Source of the DNA: an uncultured Opitutaceae bacterium
GTDB lineage: Bacteria > Verrucomicrobiota > Verrucomicrobiia > Opitutales > Opitutaceae
Direction: 5' to 3'
Assembly: GCA_903891325.1 (NCBI GenBank)
Contig: CAITEC010000042.1
Location: forward strand, 1-64,000
Length of the DNA stretch: 64,000 bases
The notes beneath the pieces are model-generated. The model made no database searches and had not been told where the DNA came from. It saw only the letters and a list, made by a program, of their open reading frames with translations. This document shows positions 8,843-17,445 of the stretch, one piece after another (position 1 is the stretch's first letter; each line of letters starts with the position of its first letter). Both the position numbers and the translations under genes were made by a program.

Positions 8843-10909
8843 TCAGGGGAGGGTGAGGGAGCGCAGCCGCCAGCCGGTCGCAAAATAGAAGGTGCGGCCG
8901 ATCCAGGGGCCGGGCTTGTCAAGCGAGTCGCCGGCGGGCGCCCGCCAGACGACCTGCGTGCGGCAGGTGCCGGGAATCACCCGGTACAGCGTGTGCGCTG
9001 TCATGCCGTAGACCCCGTCGGGACCGCGAAACAGGCAGCCCTGGCAGTCGTGCTCGGGCATGTCGCCGAGCTCGGGGGAAAGCGGGGACTCGCAGACCGC
9101 CCGGCGGGCCGCCGGGTCGACGAGCGCCAGTCGCATCGGACCGGCGACTGCGGGCCCGAGCGCCTTCGCGGTGTCGCTCGTGTGCCCGAGCAGCGCGTAC
9201 ACGCGGCCGTCGCCGGCCGGCGCCAGGGCGAGCACGTCGGGGAGGTTCTTGATCCCGAAGTCCCCGGTGTAGAGCGGCCTGTCGCCGACCGGGTCCCAGA
9301 TCACAAACGACCCCCACTTGGCCCTCGGCGAGGCCCCCGTCCCGGCCTGCACGCTCATGCCCACGAGCAAACGGCCCGTTCCGGGCATCCAGAGCATCGA
9401 CATGGGCGAGCAGTCCGGGACGAGGTTGCGATGGCTGGCCGACCGGCCTGTCGCCGGATCGAGCCAGGCGAGCGTCCCGCCCCAGGTGCCGTAGTAGGGA
9501 AGGGATCCGATCCACATGCGCTCCGGCGCCGTGCGGCCGTCGGGCCCGCTTGTGGCGGGCACGATGGCCATCGCTATGGGGCGGAGCCCGACCTTGTCGA
9601 GGCTGCCCCAGTCCCGCGGATTGTCGGCGGCCGTCGCGCCATAATGATACGGGCGGCGCGGGTCGTAGATGGAGATCCTCGCGTTGACATAGGAGGCGAT
9701 CGCCATGGTGCCGCTGCTGAAGTTTCCCATCGTGTACGCCTCGCCGAGGGAGCCGCTGCAGCGGCCCAGGTCCGTCATTCCGCTTCCGTCCGGCGCGCAG
9801 CGAAACATATGCTCGGGCAGGAAACTCGATCCGTAGATCATCCCGTCGGGCCCCCGGTGGATCATGAAGATGTTCGAGCCCTCGCCCCGCCAGTCCAGCG
9901 TCAGGGTCCGCGGGGGGATCACCGGCCGGGCGGAGGTGAGAATGATCTTCCTGAACATGCCCTCGCCGTCCTCGCCGTCGGACCAGGCCGGGATAAGGCC
10001 TCCGGGCAGGGTCGGCATCTCCTGGTAGGCGTGGCGGTAGGTGGCATCCACGCCGGGCATCTGCGCGGGGAGATAGCCGACCGGCTCGAGCGCCATGCCG
10101 TGGACTCGGAATTTCCCAAGGTGGGTGTCGAGGTAGAGCAGCCCGTCCACCCCCTTGAAGAACTGGAGGTACTGGGACTTGTCCTCGTCGTTGATGAGGG
10201 GGCCGACCGCCCGGTGCGCTCCGGTCGCCGGGTCGAGGACAACCAGGTGCGGGTGCACATTGATCGCGACCGCCGCGACCGTCCCGTCCGCGCCGCACAG
10301 GGGGCAGATGTAATGGTCGACGGGATCCATCGAGCCGAAATGGGTGAACTGGCCGGTCCCCGGATTGAAGCGCGTGAGCGTGCTGTCCGGATAGGAGCCG
10401 ATCCAGATGCAGCCGTCCCGGTCCTCGTCCAGGCCGGTCGGAAAAGTGGCGTGGCCCGCGTCGATCGGTCCGAGGTCCTCGAGCCTGCGCCCGGGATGGG
10501 CCGGATCGTAGCGCAGCAGGTGTCCGTCGTAGGCGGTGCCCACGTAGAGCGCGCCGCTGCGGGGGCTGCGGAACGAGTCGGTGGGGTACTGCTGGGCGGC
10601 CGCCGGGGCGTTGAACTGGCGGCAGTGACCGGTGGCAAGGTCGATGTCCAGGACGAAGAGCCCGCCATTGTTCTGCCCCATCGAGGCGAGGAGGGAGGCG
10701 CGGCCGTTGGGCCCGTGGCCGTCGTAGTCGTACTCGATCACCAGCTCGCCGGGGGTGCTCATCGACGGCCCGGTGTCGGGCGCCCGGCCGGGGTGCAGCC
10801 GCACCCAGCTCACCGACTTCACCGGCACGCCGAGGTCGCGGACGACCGGCTCGGCGGCGGACGCCAGCGAAACGCAAAGAAGGCAGATGATTGTGTGCGC
10901 GAACTTCAT
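8843..10909 (-). CDS. Secreted beta-propeller protein of unknown function
   Basis: A 688-residue protein with a cleavable signal peptide (about 1-19). It shows repeated propeller-like blades of the form G-x-L-Y-V-G-T, L-x-R-Y-D-P and G-C-I-W-I-G-S-Y-P-D, with D-P-A-T-G turns. This layout resembles PQQ/SMP-30/Vgb-like propellers and also the folds of oligogalacturonate and ulvan lyases, but I cannot assign a family. Notable are a C-P-L-C-G pair (about 201-205) and a late H-D-C-Q-G-C motif, which could bind metal or form disulphides. Its position between a fucosidase and two acid dehydrogenases in a TonB-receptor operon suggests a role in glycan or uronic-acid breakdown (inference). Confidence 0.6.
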   Translation of the reverse strand: MKFAHTIICLLCVSLASAAEPVVRDLGVPVKSVSWVRLHPGRAPDTGPSMSTPGELVIEYDYDGHGPNGRASLLASMGQNNGGLFVLDIDLATGHCRQFNAPAAAQQYPTDSFRSPRSGALYVGTAYDGHLLRYDPAHPGRRLEDLGPIDAGHATFPTGLDEDRDGCIWIGSYPDSTLTRFNPGTGQFTHFGSMDPVDHYICPLCGADGTVAAVAINVHPHLVVLDPATGAHRAVGPLINDEDKSQYLQFFKGVDGLLYLDTHLGKFRVHGMALEPVGYLPAQMPGVDATYRHAYQEMPTLPGGLIPAWSDGEDGEGMFRKIILTSARPVIPPRTLTLDWRGEGSNIFMIHRGPDGMIYGSSFLPEHMFRCAPDGSGMTDLGRCSGSLGEAYTMGNFSSGTMAIASYVNARISIYDPRRPYHYGATAADNPRDWGSLDKVGLRPIAMAIVPATSGPDGRTAPERMWIGSLPYYGTWGGTLAWLDPATGRSASHRNLVPDCSPMSMLWMPGTGRLLVGMSVQAGTGASPRAKWGSFVIWDPVGDRPLYTGDFGIKNLPDVLALAPAGDGRVYALLGHTSDTAKALGPAVAGPMRLALVDPAARRAVCESPLSPELGDMPEHDCQGCLFRGPDGVYGMTAHTLYRVIPGTCRTQVVWRAPAGDSLDKPGPWIGRTFYFATGWRLRSLTLP

Positions 10910-10919
10910 GGGGAAGGGG

Positions 10920-12035
10920 TCAATGAGCCGTGGCGGCGGGATCGAGCGAGACCGGATCGATCATGGGCATGCCCGCCTCGCGGGCAAGGTTCGCCAGTTC
11001 CCCCATCTCCGCGGTGGTGAAGAGCAGGCCACCCCGGGCCTTTGATTCGCGGGCCGCTTCGGCCTCAATCTGGCCGGGCAACAGGCAGCCCTCGTTGCCG
11101 TGGCCCAGGACGTCGGCAAGCACGGCCCGAACATTGTCCGCCTGGGAGCGGCCGAGCGCGAATCGGCCGCCGGCCAGCGCGTCGGGGTGGATCGCCTGGA
11201 AATAGAGCGACACCGTGTGCTTCTCGCCGGCAACCGGGCCGCGGTTGCGAAGCGTGGGGAGCGAGCCGCCAATGTACCCGGCCATCAGCTCGCAGACCAG
11301 CCCGAGCCCGTATCCCTTGTGCGCACCGAAGGGCAGGAGGGCCGCTGCCTTTCCAGGCTCGACCGTGGGGCGGCCCTCGGTGTCGACCGCCGCGCCGGCG
11401 GGCAGCTTGAGCCCCTCGCGGCGGCACTGCTCGATCCGGCCCATGGCGATGACCGAGGTGGCCCAGTCGACCAGCACGGGAAATCCAAGGGTTTCCTGGG
11501 TCGGAAACGCCCAGCTGTGGGGATTGGTGCCGAGGGTGGCCGTGCGGCCGCCAAAGGGCACGACCTCGGCCATTCCCGCCGTGCAGGTCGTGTAGGCGAT
11601 ATAGCCGCGGCGGGCGGCCGGGAGCACGCAGCCGCCCCCCCAAAGGTAGTGGAACGCGTTGTCCACGCTCACCTGCCCGATCCCGTGGCGGTCGGCGAGC
11701 CGCATGCAGGTCTCCATCGCCTCGCGCGCCACGGGCTGGCCCAGCTTGCGCCCCGCGTCCCAGGTCTCCGAGGCTGCAAAGCGGCCGGGGATGCGCCGGA
11801 CCGTGGCGCCCGGCACGGCGCCCCCTCCTCCGGCGCGGCACCGCTCCTCGATGTGCAGGGCCTTGATTCCGTTGTGGGTGCGCACGCCGTGCCAGGACGC
11901 CTCGCCCGCCATCTCGGCGGCGGCAAGGGCCTCATGGGCGGTGAAGCCGCGCCGGCGGTAGACGGCTGCGATCAATGCATCGTGCCGCTCCCGCGGCACG
12001 ATGTGGAATTTTCCGGCGCCTTCGGGACGGCTCAC
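10920..12035 (-). CDS. Malate/L-lactate dehydrogenase (Ldh_2) family oxidoreductase
   Basis: A 371-residue NAD(P)-dependent dehydrogenase of the Ldh_2/MDH2 family, which includes malate, L-lactate, ureidoglycolate and 2,3-diketogulonate reductases. Typical segments are A-S-W-H-G-V-R-T-H (about 46-54), V-D-N-A-F-H-Y-L-W-G-G, L-G-T-N-P-H-S-W-A-F-P and G-A-H-K-G-Y-G-L-G-L. The start is taken as the GTG at 12035 because the frame upstream has no suitable start and this GTG overlaps the stop of the preceding gene as GTGA. It probably interconverts a 2-oxo acid and a 2-hydroxy acid derived from a sugar acid. The spacing of 10 bases to the beta-propeller gene supports one operon. Confidence 0.85.
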   Translation of the reverse strand: MSRPEGAGKFHIVPRERHDALIAAVYRRRGFTAHEALAAAEMAGEASWHGVRTHNGIKALHIEERCRAGGGGAVPGATVRRIPGRFAASETWDAGRKLGQPVAREAMETCMRLADRHGIGQVSVDNAFHYLWGGGCVLPAARRGYIAYTTCTAGMAEVVPFGGRTATLGTNPHSWAFPTQETLGFPVLVDWATSVIAMGRIEQCRREGLKLPAGAAVDTEGRPTVEPGKAAALLPFGAHKGYGLGLVCELMAGYIGGSLPTLRNRGPVAGEKHTVSLYFQAIHPDALAGGRFALGRSQADNVRAVLADVLGHGNEGCLLPGQIEAEAARESKARGGLLFTTAEMGELANLAREAGMPMIDPVSLDPAATAH

Positions 12036-12994
12036 GGCCCAGGCGCGTCTCCCGTCGCGGTTGGAACCAGGTTCTCCAGCGCGTATCCCTGGACGAAGCG
12101 CCTGAAATTGGCGATGAACACGTCGATCTTCGCATCGGCCTCGCCGGGAAACCGGCCTCCGGTGTGCTGCATGAGGATGACGGAGGGATGGGTCCACAGC
12201 GGGCTATCGGCGGGGACGGGCTCGATCGCCGTCACGTCCAGCACGGCGCCGGCAAGCTTTCCCCCGTCGAGCGCGGAAAGGAGCGCCGCCTCGTCGAGGG
12301 CCGAGCCGCGGCCCACGTTGACCACGAGCGCCGTGGGGGGGAGCAGGCCCAGCCGCCTGCGGTCGATGATAAGGGTTGTCTCGGGGGAGTGGGGAAGCGT
12401 GTTGATCAGGATATCGGCGGCGGGAAGCGCGGCGTCGAGCTGGTCGGTTGTGCGCAACCGGGCTGCCGGCGAACGGCGCGCGAAACACACGACCAGGCAC
12501 TCAAATGCGGCCAGCAGCCTCGCCAGCCTTCCCCCGATCGACCCGGCCCCCAGGATCACCACCCGCGCCCCGTGGAGACGGCCGATCGAGGGCTCCACCT
12601 CCGACTTGATCCATCGCCGCTCGCGCTGGGCGGCGAGGAGGAGCGGCAGCCGCCGGTGGAAGGCCAGGATTCCCGCCAGGGCGGCCTCGCTGACGGCCCG
12701 GCCGTAGAAGTCGCCCAGGTTCGAGAGCGGGACCGGGTGGACACGGCCCAGGTTCAGGCCGAGATAGGCGTCCGCGCCCGCCGAGTCGAGCTGCACCCAG
12801 CGCAGGCCGGCGGCCCGGGAGAGCCACGGCGCGGGCACGTTGCCGAAGACGACCTCAGCCCCGGCAACCGCCGCGCGGCGCTCCTCATCCGAGTCCAGCG
12901 TGTCGGCAAAGGTGAATTCCTGGCCGGGCAGGGCCTGGCCGAGGCGCGCCTTCTGGCCCGGGCCGAGGCTCCTGACCGCCACCAGGATCTTCAT
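12032..12994 (-). CDS. D-isomer-specific 2-hydroxyacid dehydrogenase
   Basis: A 320-residue member of the D-2-hydroxyacid dehydrogenase family. The NAD-binding loop is V-I-L-G-A-G-S-I-G-G-R-L. The catalytic residues appear as Arg in N-V-G-R-G-S-A-L-D-E, Glu in D-V-T-A-I-E-P-V-P and His in M-Q-H-T-G-G. It likely reduces or oxidises a glyoxylate/hydroxypyruvate-type substrate; the exact one is not readable. It follows the TonB receptor by 50 bases and overlaps the next gene by four bases, pairing two stereochemically different hydroxyacid dehydrogenases in one operon. Confidence 0.85.
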   Translation of the reverse strand: MKILVAVRSLGPGQKARLGQALPGQEFTFADTLDSDEERRAAVAGAEVVFGNVPAPWLSRAAGLRWVQLDSAGADAYLGLNLGRVHPVPLSNLGDFYGRAVSEAALAGILAFHRRLPLLLAAQRERRWIKSEVEPSIGRLHGARVVILGAGSIGGRLARLLAAFECLVVCFARRSPAARLRTTDQLDAALPAADILINTLPHSPETTLIIDRRRLGLLPPTALVVNVGRGSALDEAALLSALDGGKLAGAVLDVTAIEPVPADSPLWTHPSVILMQHTGGRFPGEADAKIDVFIANFRRFVQGYALENLVPTATGDAPGP

Positions 12995-13044
12995 GGGGGA
13001 ACGCGACTGAAGGGGCGCGGGGACCGCGGCGCCCCGGCGGGCGG

Positions 13045-15564
13045 CTACCAGACGTAGCTGAGCGAGAGCTTGGTCTCCCGGCCGTCCTCGGTGAAGACCC
13101 GCTCAGGGCTGACCATCATGTAGGCCGCCGTTGCGTTCGTCACGTTGCTCATGCCGAGGCGCCAGATCATCTTCCCCTTGCTCAGGTTCTTCGTGTAGGT
13201 GGCGAACAGGCCCAGCGTGTCGTAGGGGGCGAGGACCCGGTTGGAAAATCCGTCCAGCGAGTTGCCCTGCCAGCGCCAGTTGCCGCCGAAGGCGATCGCC
13301 GGCGTGATGTTGTACTTGAGCAGCGACACGAAGGTCGTCTTGGGGGAGTAGGGCACGCGGATGCCGGTGATCGGGTTGTAGGGGCCGTTTGCGTCGTAAT
13401 AGCCGATCGTGCCCGACAGCTTGTCGCCCTGGTAGGTGATCTGCGCATCAAAGCCGTCGTTCTTTTCCGCGGCCTCCTCCAGATAGTAGCCCTGGTGGGC
13501 CGGGTCGGCGATGTTGATGTTGGTGACGTTGAGCATGAAGTACGAGAGCTGGCTGGACCACTCGCCACCGAGGGCGTGGAACATGTCGGTCTTGATGCCC
13601 ACCTCGTTCTCCTTGCCGGCCTGGGGCTGGATGAGCGCCCCCTGGAAGGTGTAGCCGACGCCCACGGAGATGTAGCCCTCGTCGTGCCCATAGTAGAGCG
13701 ACACCTCGGGGATCGGCTGGAAGACCAGGCCGTAGCGGTTGAGCCACAGCTCCTCGATCACGTCCGTGGAGGGGGTCCCCGCCAGCGGTGCCGTCGGCGT
13801 GGAGCGGGTCGTGTTGTAGCTGTAGCGGCTGTCGTAGTTGTACCGGGTGCCCAGGACGAGCTGCAGCTTCTTGTTGAACGCCCCGAAGGTGTCCAGGCCG
13901 TCGATGCCCCCGAGCCATTCGGTCGCGTAGGGCTCGCTCATCTGGGGGATCAGCAGGCTCATGTTGGCGATCGACGAATAGTTGGGATTGGAGGGGTCGA
14001 AGGTGGTGTAGGGAGCGACATTGTACTGGGGGTACATGGTCGCGGTCTGCGAATTGGCGTAGAAGATGTAGTTGTCGCTGTACTCGTACATGTCTCCGCT
14101 CACCGTGGCGTCGTTGCTGAAGCCGTGGCCGATCTCCGGCACCTTCCAGTTGGTGGCGGCGCCGCCGTACCAGCTGTGGTAGGAGATCTTCTCCCTGAGC
14201 TTCTGGTACTGGTAGGTTTCCTGGGGATACTGGTTGGATCCGACGAGCCCGGTGGCCGCATCCTGGGCGAGGAGCACCTGGTCGTCCACGTACAGCTCGG
14301 CGTCGGTCATGAAGTTCAGCTTGAAGCTCCAGTCGTCGGTGAGCTGGCTGGTGAGGACGGTCTGGGTCTCCGTCGAGCGGTCCTCGACGCCAAGGTCCGG
14401 CTGCAGCCCCTCCGGGCCGTCGTCGGTGAAATTGCGCAGGACAACCCCCGCGGCGTTCTCGGCGTCCTCGCTGTTGCGGACGTGCGAGGACTCCAGGTCG
14501 AGCCGGAACTTGAGCTGCGTCTTCTTGCTGATGTTGATCGTGATCGACGGCGCGATCGTGTGGTTGTGCGTGAAGTCACCCGGTTTCCCGGCGCGGTGGG
14601 CGTCGTACTCGCCCCCGACCAGGCGGCCCTGGACGACCCCGTCGGTGGTCAGGGCCGCGCCGACATCGATCAGTTCCGAGGTGTAGTCGTTGGTGCCGAC
14701 CGTGAACTGGACCTGGTTGACCTCGCCGTCCTGCCCGGCGTACTTGGGGACCATGTTGACGTAGCCGCCGAAGGCGCCGAACGGCCCGAACAGCAGGGCC
14801 GAGGGACCCTTGACGATCTCGAAGGAATTGAAATTGAAATTGTCCAACTGGGCAAACGAGGCCTCGGTGGCCCCGTCCACGGACCAGTTCTGGGCCCGGA
14901 AGCCCCGGATATAGACGCCCTGGTTGGCGGATGAGATCGCATAGTTGCTCACGGCCGCGGTGCTCGCGGGTAGGAAGTCGTTGGGATCCTGGTAACCCAG
15001 GTCGTTGATCATGTCCTGCGTCACGACGTTGATCGTCTCGATGCTGTCGATCAGCCGGGTGGCGATCTTGGAACCGGACACCGTCTGCGACGCGGCGTAG
15101 CCGTTGTACGAGGTGGAGGACACCTCGAAGGGGTTCAGCTTGATGATGTCGCTCGACGCCCCCGGGGCGGAGTAGGAGAGCTTTGGCGCGTCCTTCCGGT
15201 GGACCGTCAGGGCCCCCGTCCGGGCGTCCTCGGCGATCTCCAGGCTGGTCCCCGCAAACATGATGGTGAGCGCCTCCCGGGCCGTCATCATCCCCTTCAC
15301 CGGCTTGGTCACCGCGCCGCGCACGCTGTCCTCGAGGTAGACCAGCTGCACGCCGGACTGGACGGTGAATTGCCGGAGCGTCGCGACCGCGTCGCCCCCG
15401 GGCAGGTCGAAGGTCTTCAGCGGGGCGGTGGATTCCTCCGCCAGGACGGCGGCGGGCGCGATCGCGATGATCGTGGTGGCAAAAAGGGCGGCCGCTGCCA
15501 CCCGGAAGACAAGACTGCGGCACCGGCACTGTGAGCCGCCGGCGGGCCTTGAGTTGTTTGTCAT
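13045..15564 (-). CDS. TonB-dependent receptor with N-terminal STN signalling domain
   Basis: An 839-residue outer-membrane receptor. After a long signal peptide (about 1-42) comes an STN domain (about 50-125; F-D-L-P-G-G-D-A-V-A-T-L-R-Q-F and M-T-A-R-E-A-L). The plug follows at about 155-290 (V-Y-I-R-G-F and E-I-V-K-G-P-S-A-L-L-F-G). The large 22-strand-type barrel ends in the aromatic terminus L-S-L-S-Y-V-W. By analogy with FecA, ligand binding outside would be relayed through STN to the FecR protein encoded upstream, releasing the sigma factor. The following genes for a propeller, dehydrogenases and a fucosidase suggest a carbohydrate ligand rather than iron, but a siderophore cannot be excluded. 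Confidence 0.9.
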   Translation of the reverse strand: MTNNSRPAGGSQCRCRSLVFRVAAAALFATTIIAIAPAAVLAEESTAPLKTFDLPGGDAVATLRQFTVQSGVQLVYLEDSVRGAVTKPVKGMMTAREALTIMFAGTSLEIAEDARTGALTVHRKDAPKLSYSAPGASSDIIKLNPFEVSSTSYNGYAASQTVSGSKIATRLIDSIETINVVTQDMINDLGYQDPNDFLPASTAAVSNYAISSANQGVYIRGFRAQNWSVDGATEASFAQLDNFNFNSFEIVKGPSALLFGPFGAFGGYVNMVPKYAGQDGEVNQVQFTVGTNDYTSELIDVGAALTTDGVVQGRLVGGEYDAHRAGKPGDFTHNHTIAPSITINISKKTQLKFRLDLESSHVRNSEDAENAAGVVLRNFTDDGPEGLQPDLGVEDRSTETQTVLTSQLTDDWSFKLNFMTDAELYVDDQVLLAQDAATGLVGSNQYPQETYQYQKLREKISYHSWYGGAATNWKVPEIGHGFSNDATVSGDMYEYSDNYIFYANSQTATMYPQYNVAPYTTFDPSNPNYSSIANMSLLIPQMSEPYATEWLGGIDGLDTFGAFNKKLQLVLGTRYNYDSRYSYNTTRSTPTAPLAGTPSTDVIEELWLNRYGLVFQPIPEVSLYYGHDEGYISVGVGYTFQGALIQPQAGKENEVGIKTDMFHALGGEWSSQLSYFMLNVTNINIADPAHQGYYLEEAAEKNDGFDAQITYQGDKLSGTIGYYDANGPYNPITGIRVPYSPKTTFVSLLKYNITPAIAFGGNWRWQGNSLDGFSNRVLAPYDTLGLFATYTKNLSKGKMIWRLGMSNVTNATAAYMMVSPERVFTEDGRETKLSLSYVW

Positions 15565-15650
15565 AGGCTTGTTAAGGTTTGGCGAAGAACGTGCGACGCT
15601 GTTTCAGCCTAATGAGACGGGTGGAAGGGCGGCATGGGCTACTGCGCCGC

Positions 15651-15686
15651 AAAAAAAAATGGGGCGGCGCCGCGGGGCGGCCGCCC
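15651..15686 (-). terminator. Intrinsic terminator after fecR-like gene
   Basis: On the minus strand, a few bases after the FecR stop, a very GC-rich segment can pair GGGCGG with CCGCCC and is followed by A and nine T residues (the A-run at 15651-15659 on the plus strand). This fits a rho-independent terminator or attenuator between the sigma/anti-sigma pair and the TonB receptor gene. Confidence 0.65.
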
Positions 15687-15692
15687 TCCGGG

Positions 15693-16754
15693 TCAGGGTA
15701 CCCGGCGAAGCACGATGTGGCCCGCGTCCCTGCGCTCGGCAACAATCCCGTTGCCATCGCCGAGGAGGCGGACGAAGGCCTCGACGTTGTCCGCGCCGAA
15801 GCTTCCGCCGACCAGCCGCGAGCCGAGATCCGGATCGCCCAGCTCAAGCTGCACCTGGTTGCACCGGTTGAACTGGGCGACGACGTCGGCCAGGGGCGTG
15901 TTCTCGAACTTCAGCCGCAGGCCCTTCCATGCTAGCTCCTCCTTCATCAGGGAGACGCTGACGCGCTCGACGACCGGGCCGACGGCAGCGCTCCCCAGCG
16001 GTATGAGCGCCCTCTGGCTCGCGGAAACGTCCGCCACGGACTCGGGCAGGGCGAGCGTCGCGGCGGCGGTCTGGGGCCTTGCGCGGTCAACCTGGACCCG
16101 GCCCTCGGACACGAGCACCTCCACGCCGGACGGGCGCAGGGACACGCTGAACGCGGTCCCGACCGCGCGCACCGAGACCGGACCGGCCTCGACCCAGAAG
16201 GGCCGGGCCTTGTTCTTGGCGACCGTGAAAAAGCCCTCGCCGCGCACGAGCTTCACCCGGCGCTCCTCGGCGGTGTAATGGACGCGGGCCTCGCTGCCGC
16301 CGTTCAGCTCGAGCACGGACCCGTCGGGGAGCTCGGCGTGGGTGTAACCGTTCTCGGCCGTCGTGTAGGTCGAATCGGCCGCCTCCTTCGCGGCGCCCGG
16401 CGACGCGGGGCCGAGAAACCACCAGGCGGCCGCCAGCGCGAGCGAGGCGGCGAGCGCGGCGGTCGCCGCCAGGGAGGGGAAGTGAAGCCTCCGGCCGGGG
16501 GACGGGCGCGCGAGCAGGTCGCGATCGGGGTGCTTCTGGGCCTCCGGGCGGAAACTCTTCAGCTCCTGCAGCGCGGTCCAGGTGCCCTCGAGGGCGCGGA
16601 CCGCGGCCTCGTGGCGGGGGTTCTCCCGGCGCCAGCGCGCAAACTGCGCGGCCGCCTCGGGCGTGAGGCCGTCGTCACGCTCGGCGAGCCAGGCGGCCGC
16701 TGTCGATTCGATGGCCTCGTCGCGGCCCGAATAATGGGAGGGATTTTCTTTCAT
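15693..16754 (-). CDS. FecR-family anti-sigma factor
   Basis: A 353-residue single-pass inner-membrane regulator. The N-terminal cytoplasmic part (about 1-90) has the W-x-A-x-x-D-x-G-L-T-x-E and F-A-R-W-R-x-x-N-P-x-H pattern of FecR sigma-binding domains. One membrane segment lies at about 94-114. The periplasmic FecR domain (about 125-230) shows G-Y-T-H-A-E-L-P-D-G-S-V-L-E-L-N and R-x-V-K-L-V-R-G-E-G-F-F-T-V. The last 80 residues resemble a secretin/STN-like fold (D-V-V-A-Q-F-N-R). It holds the sigma factor inactive until signalled by the STN TonB receptor. The ATG overlaps the sigma stop (ATGA). Confidence 0.9.
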   Translation of the reverse strand: MKENPSHYSGRDEAIESTAAAWLAERDDGLTPEAAAQFARWRRENPRHEAAVRALEGTWTALQELKSFRPEAQKHPDRDLLARPSPGRRLHFPSLAATAALAASLALAAAWWFLGPASPGAAKEAADSTYTTAENGYTHAELPDGSVLELNGGSEARVHYTAEERRVKLVRGEGFFTVAKNKARPFWVEAGPVSVRAVGTAFSVSLRPSGVEVLVSEGRVQVDRARPQTAAATLALPESVADVSASQRALIPLGSAAVGPVVERVSVSLMKEELAWKGLRLKFENTPLADVVAQFNRCNQVQLELGDPDLGSRLVGGSFGADNVEAFVRLLGDGNGIVAERRDAGHIVLRRVP

Positions 16755-17308
16755 TCTTTGCAGGTCCCCGTCGGGCGGACGCGAGCATGCGTGAGGCCGC
16801 GGGCGGCGAAATAATCCGTGCAGCGGCGCATGCCCTTGGCGAGCTGGGCCTTGACGGTGTGGGGCGAGATGTTGAGTTCCACCGCGATCTCCTTCTGCGA
16901 GAGCCCGTAGAGGAGGCGCAGGGTGAGGACTTGCCGGCAGCGTTCGGGCAGCGAGCGGATGGACTCGGCGAGAAGGTCGAGCTCCTGCTGGCGGGAGACG
17001 GCCTCGGCCACGCCGGGCCCCTCCTCGGCGGCGGAAAGCCGGGCTGGGTCGGCGATGGACTCGATCGAGACGACCTTCCGGCGGCGGAAGATGTCCATCG
17101 CCACGTTCCGGGCCGTCGTGAAGAGGTAGGCCTTGATGTAGGTCACGCGTCCGGTCTCCCGGGCGCGAATCAGCCGGACGTACGCCTCCTGCACCAGGTC
17201 GTCGATGTCCGGCAGCGTCGGGAACACATTGCGGAGGTGGGCCCGCAGCGATGACTCGTGCGGCTTTACCTCCTCGGCGAACCAGCGCGATTGTTCTGAG
17301 CTCTGCAT
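16751..17308 (-). CDS. ECF RNA polymerase sigma factor (FecI-like)
   Basis: A 185-residue sigma-70 family protein of the extracytoplasmic-function type. Region 2 is at about 30-95 (D-I-D-D-L-V-Q-E-A-Y-V-R-L-I; T-T-A-R-N-V-A-M-D-I-F-R-R-R). Region 4 is at about 115-170, with a helix-turn-helix L-S-Q-K-E-I-A-V-E-L-N-I-S-P-H-T-V-K. The ATG before Q-S-S-E-Q-S-R is preferred; the frame extends 36 codons further upstream without conserved sequence. It is the first gene of the seven-gene minus-strand locus and presumably directs transcription of the TonB receptor and downstream genes once freed from FecR. Confidence 0.9.
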   Translation of the reverse strand: MQSSEQSRWFAEEVKPHESSLRAHLRNVFPTLPDIDDLVQEAYVRLIRARETGRVTYIKAYLFTTARNVAMDIFRRRKVVSIESIADPARLSAAEEGPGVAEAVSRQQELDLLAESIRSLPERCRQVLTLRLLYGLSQKEIAVELNISPHTVKAQLAKGMRRCTDYFAARGLTHARVRPTGTCKE

Positions 17309-17445
17309 GGCGCGTGCGGCGACAGGGGATGGATTTACCCGAAGGCCGGGACTGTCGACCACAATTTGACCGGGCCGGGGTTTATTTTGAAAATCGGCGA
17401 CGGGGATAGCCCACAACGCCGCGTCGTCCGTCTTAGTCCCTTCTA

